Assembly (NCBI RefSeq): GCF_963675965.1
Contig: NZ_OY780935.1
Location: 2,530,501-2,594,500, forward strand
Direction of reading: 5' to 3'
Length of the DNA: 64,000 nucleotides
Source: an uncultured Celeribacter sp.
Lineage (GTDB): Bacteria > Pseudomonadota > Alphaproteobacteria > Rhodobacterales > Rhodobacteraceae
How positions within the stretch are numbered: the first letter of the stretch is position 1; each line of letters starts with the position of its first letter. A program made the position numbers and the translations under genes. A model generated the notes under the pieces. That model searched no databases. It had not been told where the DNA came from and worked only from the letters and a program-made list of their open reading frames with translations. Positions 63,879 through 64,000 of the stretch are shown here, one piece after another.

Positions 63879-64000
63879 TCAGATGGTTTTGGTGGCTTTT
63901 CGCGCTTGGCTCTGGGCTAGGCGATAGCTCTCGCCATTCATCTCGAGGATGTTGACGTGGTGGGTCAGCCGGTCAAGGAGCGCCCCGGTCAGGCGCTCAG
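63879..64000 (-). CDS. istB: IS21-family helper ATPase IstB, C-terminal part
   Basis: The last 40 codons of istB: LTGALLDRLTHHVNILEMNG, then ESYRLAQSQARKATKTI and a TGA at 63879-63881. LDRLxHHxxxxxxxGxSYRL is the conserved IstB end. IstB is the AAA+ partner of the transposase IstA and is needed for target selection. The N-terminal part lies beyond the window edge, so integrity cannot be judged. Confidence 0.9.
   Translation of the reverse strand, partial: ERLTGALLDRLTHHVNILEMNGESYRLAQSQARKATKTI

Larger units (their letters stand above)
63711..64000 (-). mobile_element. IS21-family insertion sequence, right end (continues beyond the window)
   Basis: The end starts TGTCAACGGC at 63711 and carries GACCA repeats at 63733 and 63756, as in the multiple terminal repeats of the IS21 family. 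Inside lie a large stem (63796-63807 with 63834-63845) and then the istB 3' end. The other end, istA and the target duplication are outside the window. Confidence 0.75.

Noticed and set aside
57736..64000. A composite transposon bounded by two IS21 elements
   Set aside because: The left end has no element body and both ends face the same way, so this structure cannot be supported.

Overview
The window looks like a chromosomal segment of a Rhodobacterales (Roseobacter-group) alphaproteobacterium. The support is the high GC, the set of housekeeping proteins (RpoHII-type sigma factor, short HisG paired with HisZ, vitamin B12-dependent NrdJ of about 755 residues, DUF1489, membrane-anchored MoeB-like protein) and the tight 1-4 nt overlaps inside operons. 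This assignment comes from protein families recognised by eye; no database search was run. No rRNA, tRNA or CRISPR array was seen.

Region by region. 0.1-4.8 kb: a four-gene BMP-type ABC importer (two permeases, a double ATPase, a binding protein). 4.9-7.0 kb: rimI, nfuA, a DUF2267-like gene and a universal stress protein. 7.4-15.4 kb: an L,D-transpeptidase-like protein, trpS, a catalytically dead-looking rhomboid, then murJ, glnD and an LpoA-like lipoprotein in one leftward unit. 15.5-18.9 kb: rsmI, yraN, gshB and an esterase. 18.8-22.3 kb: yifB/comM, a GST-like gene, and cobC-like and cobU genes. 22.4-28.2 kb: rpoH2, coaBC, dut, a membrane-anchored ThiF/MoeB-like gene and an M3 peptidase. 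28.3-36.3 kb: a cation diffusion facilitator, an SH3-like periplasmic protein, a 2-hydroxyacid dehydrogenase, a CsbD/pyridoxamine-oxidase stress pair behind an EcfG-like promoter, pirin, panC-panB, an unknown exported protein and a carboxymuconolactone decarboxylase-like gene.

36.4-46.1 kb holds one long leftward operon, xdhA-xdhB-xdhC followed by a second complete BMP-type ABC importer that carries an embedded DUF2834 membrane protein. Almost every junction overlaps by 1-4 nt. The layout points to uptake of a purine or nucleoside coupled to xanthine oxidation. 46.3-57.7 kb is core again: dnaE, a lipoprotein, a GFA-type protein, slyX, hisS-hisZ-hisG, DUF1489 and nrdJ.

57.7-64 kb is accessory. 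Right after nrdJ there is an IS21-like end without its element and a strong terminator. Then comes a three-gene operon: a Lon-type AAA+ ATPase with no protease domain, a 150-aa unknown and an 83-aa charged unknown. It sits behind a promoter with a perfect palindrome at the predicted start of transcription. Beyond it lie a winged-helix plus PD-(D/E)XK nuclease-like gene with an apparent frameshift, a SEC-C/Cys-His protein, a gene stump cut by an IS21 end, and the C-terminus of an IstB ATPase running off the window. This is the least ordinary part of the window and the best place to look for a new (possibly defence-related) system.
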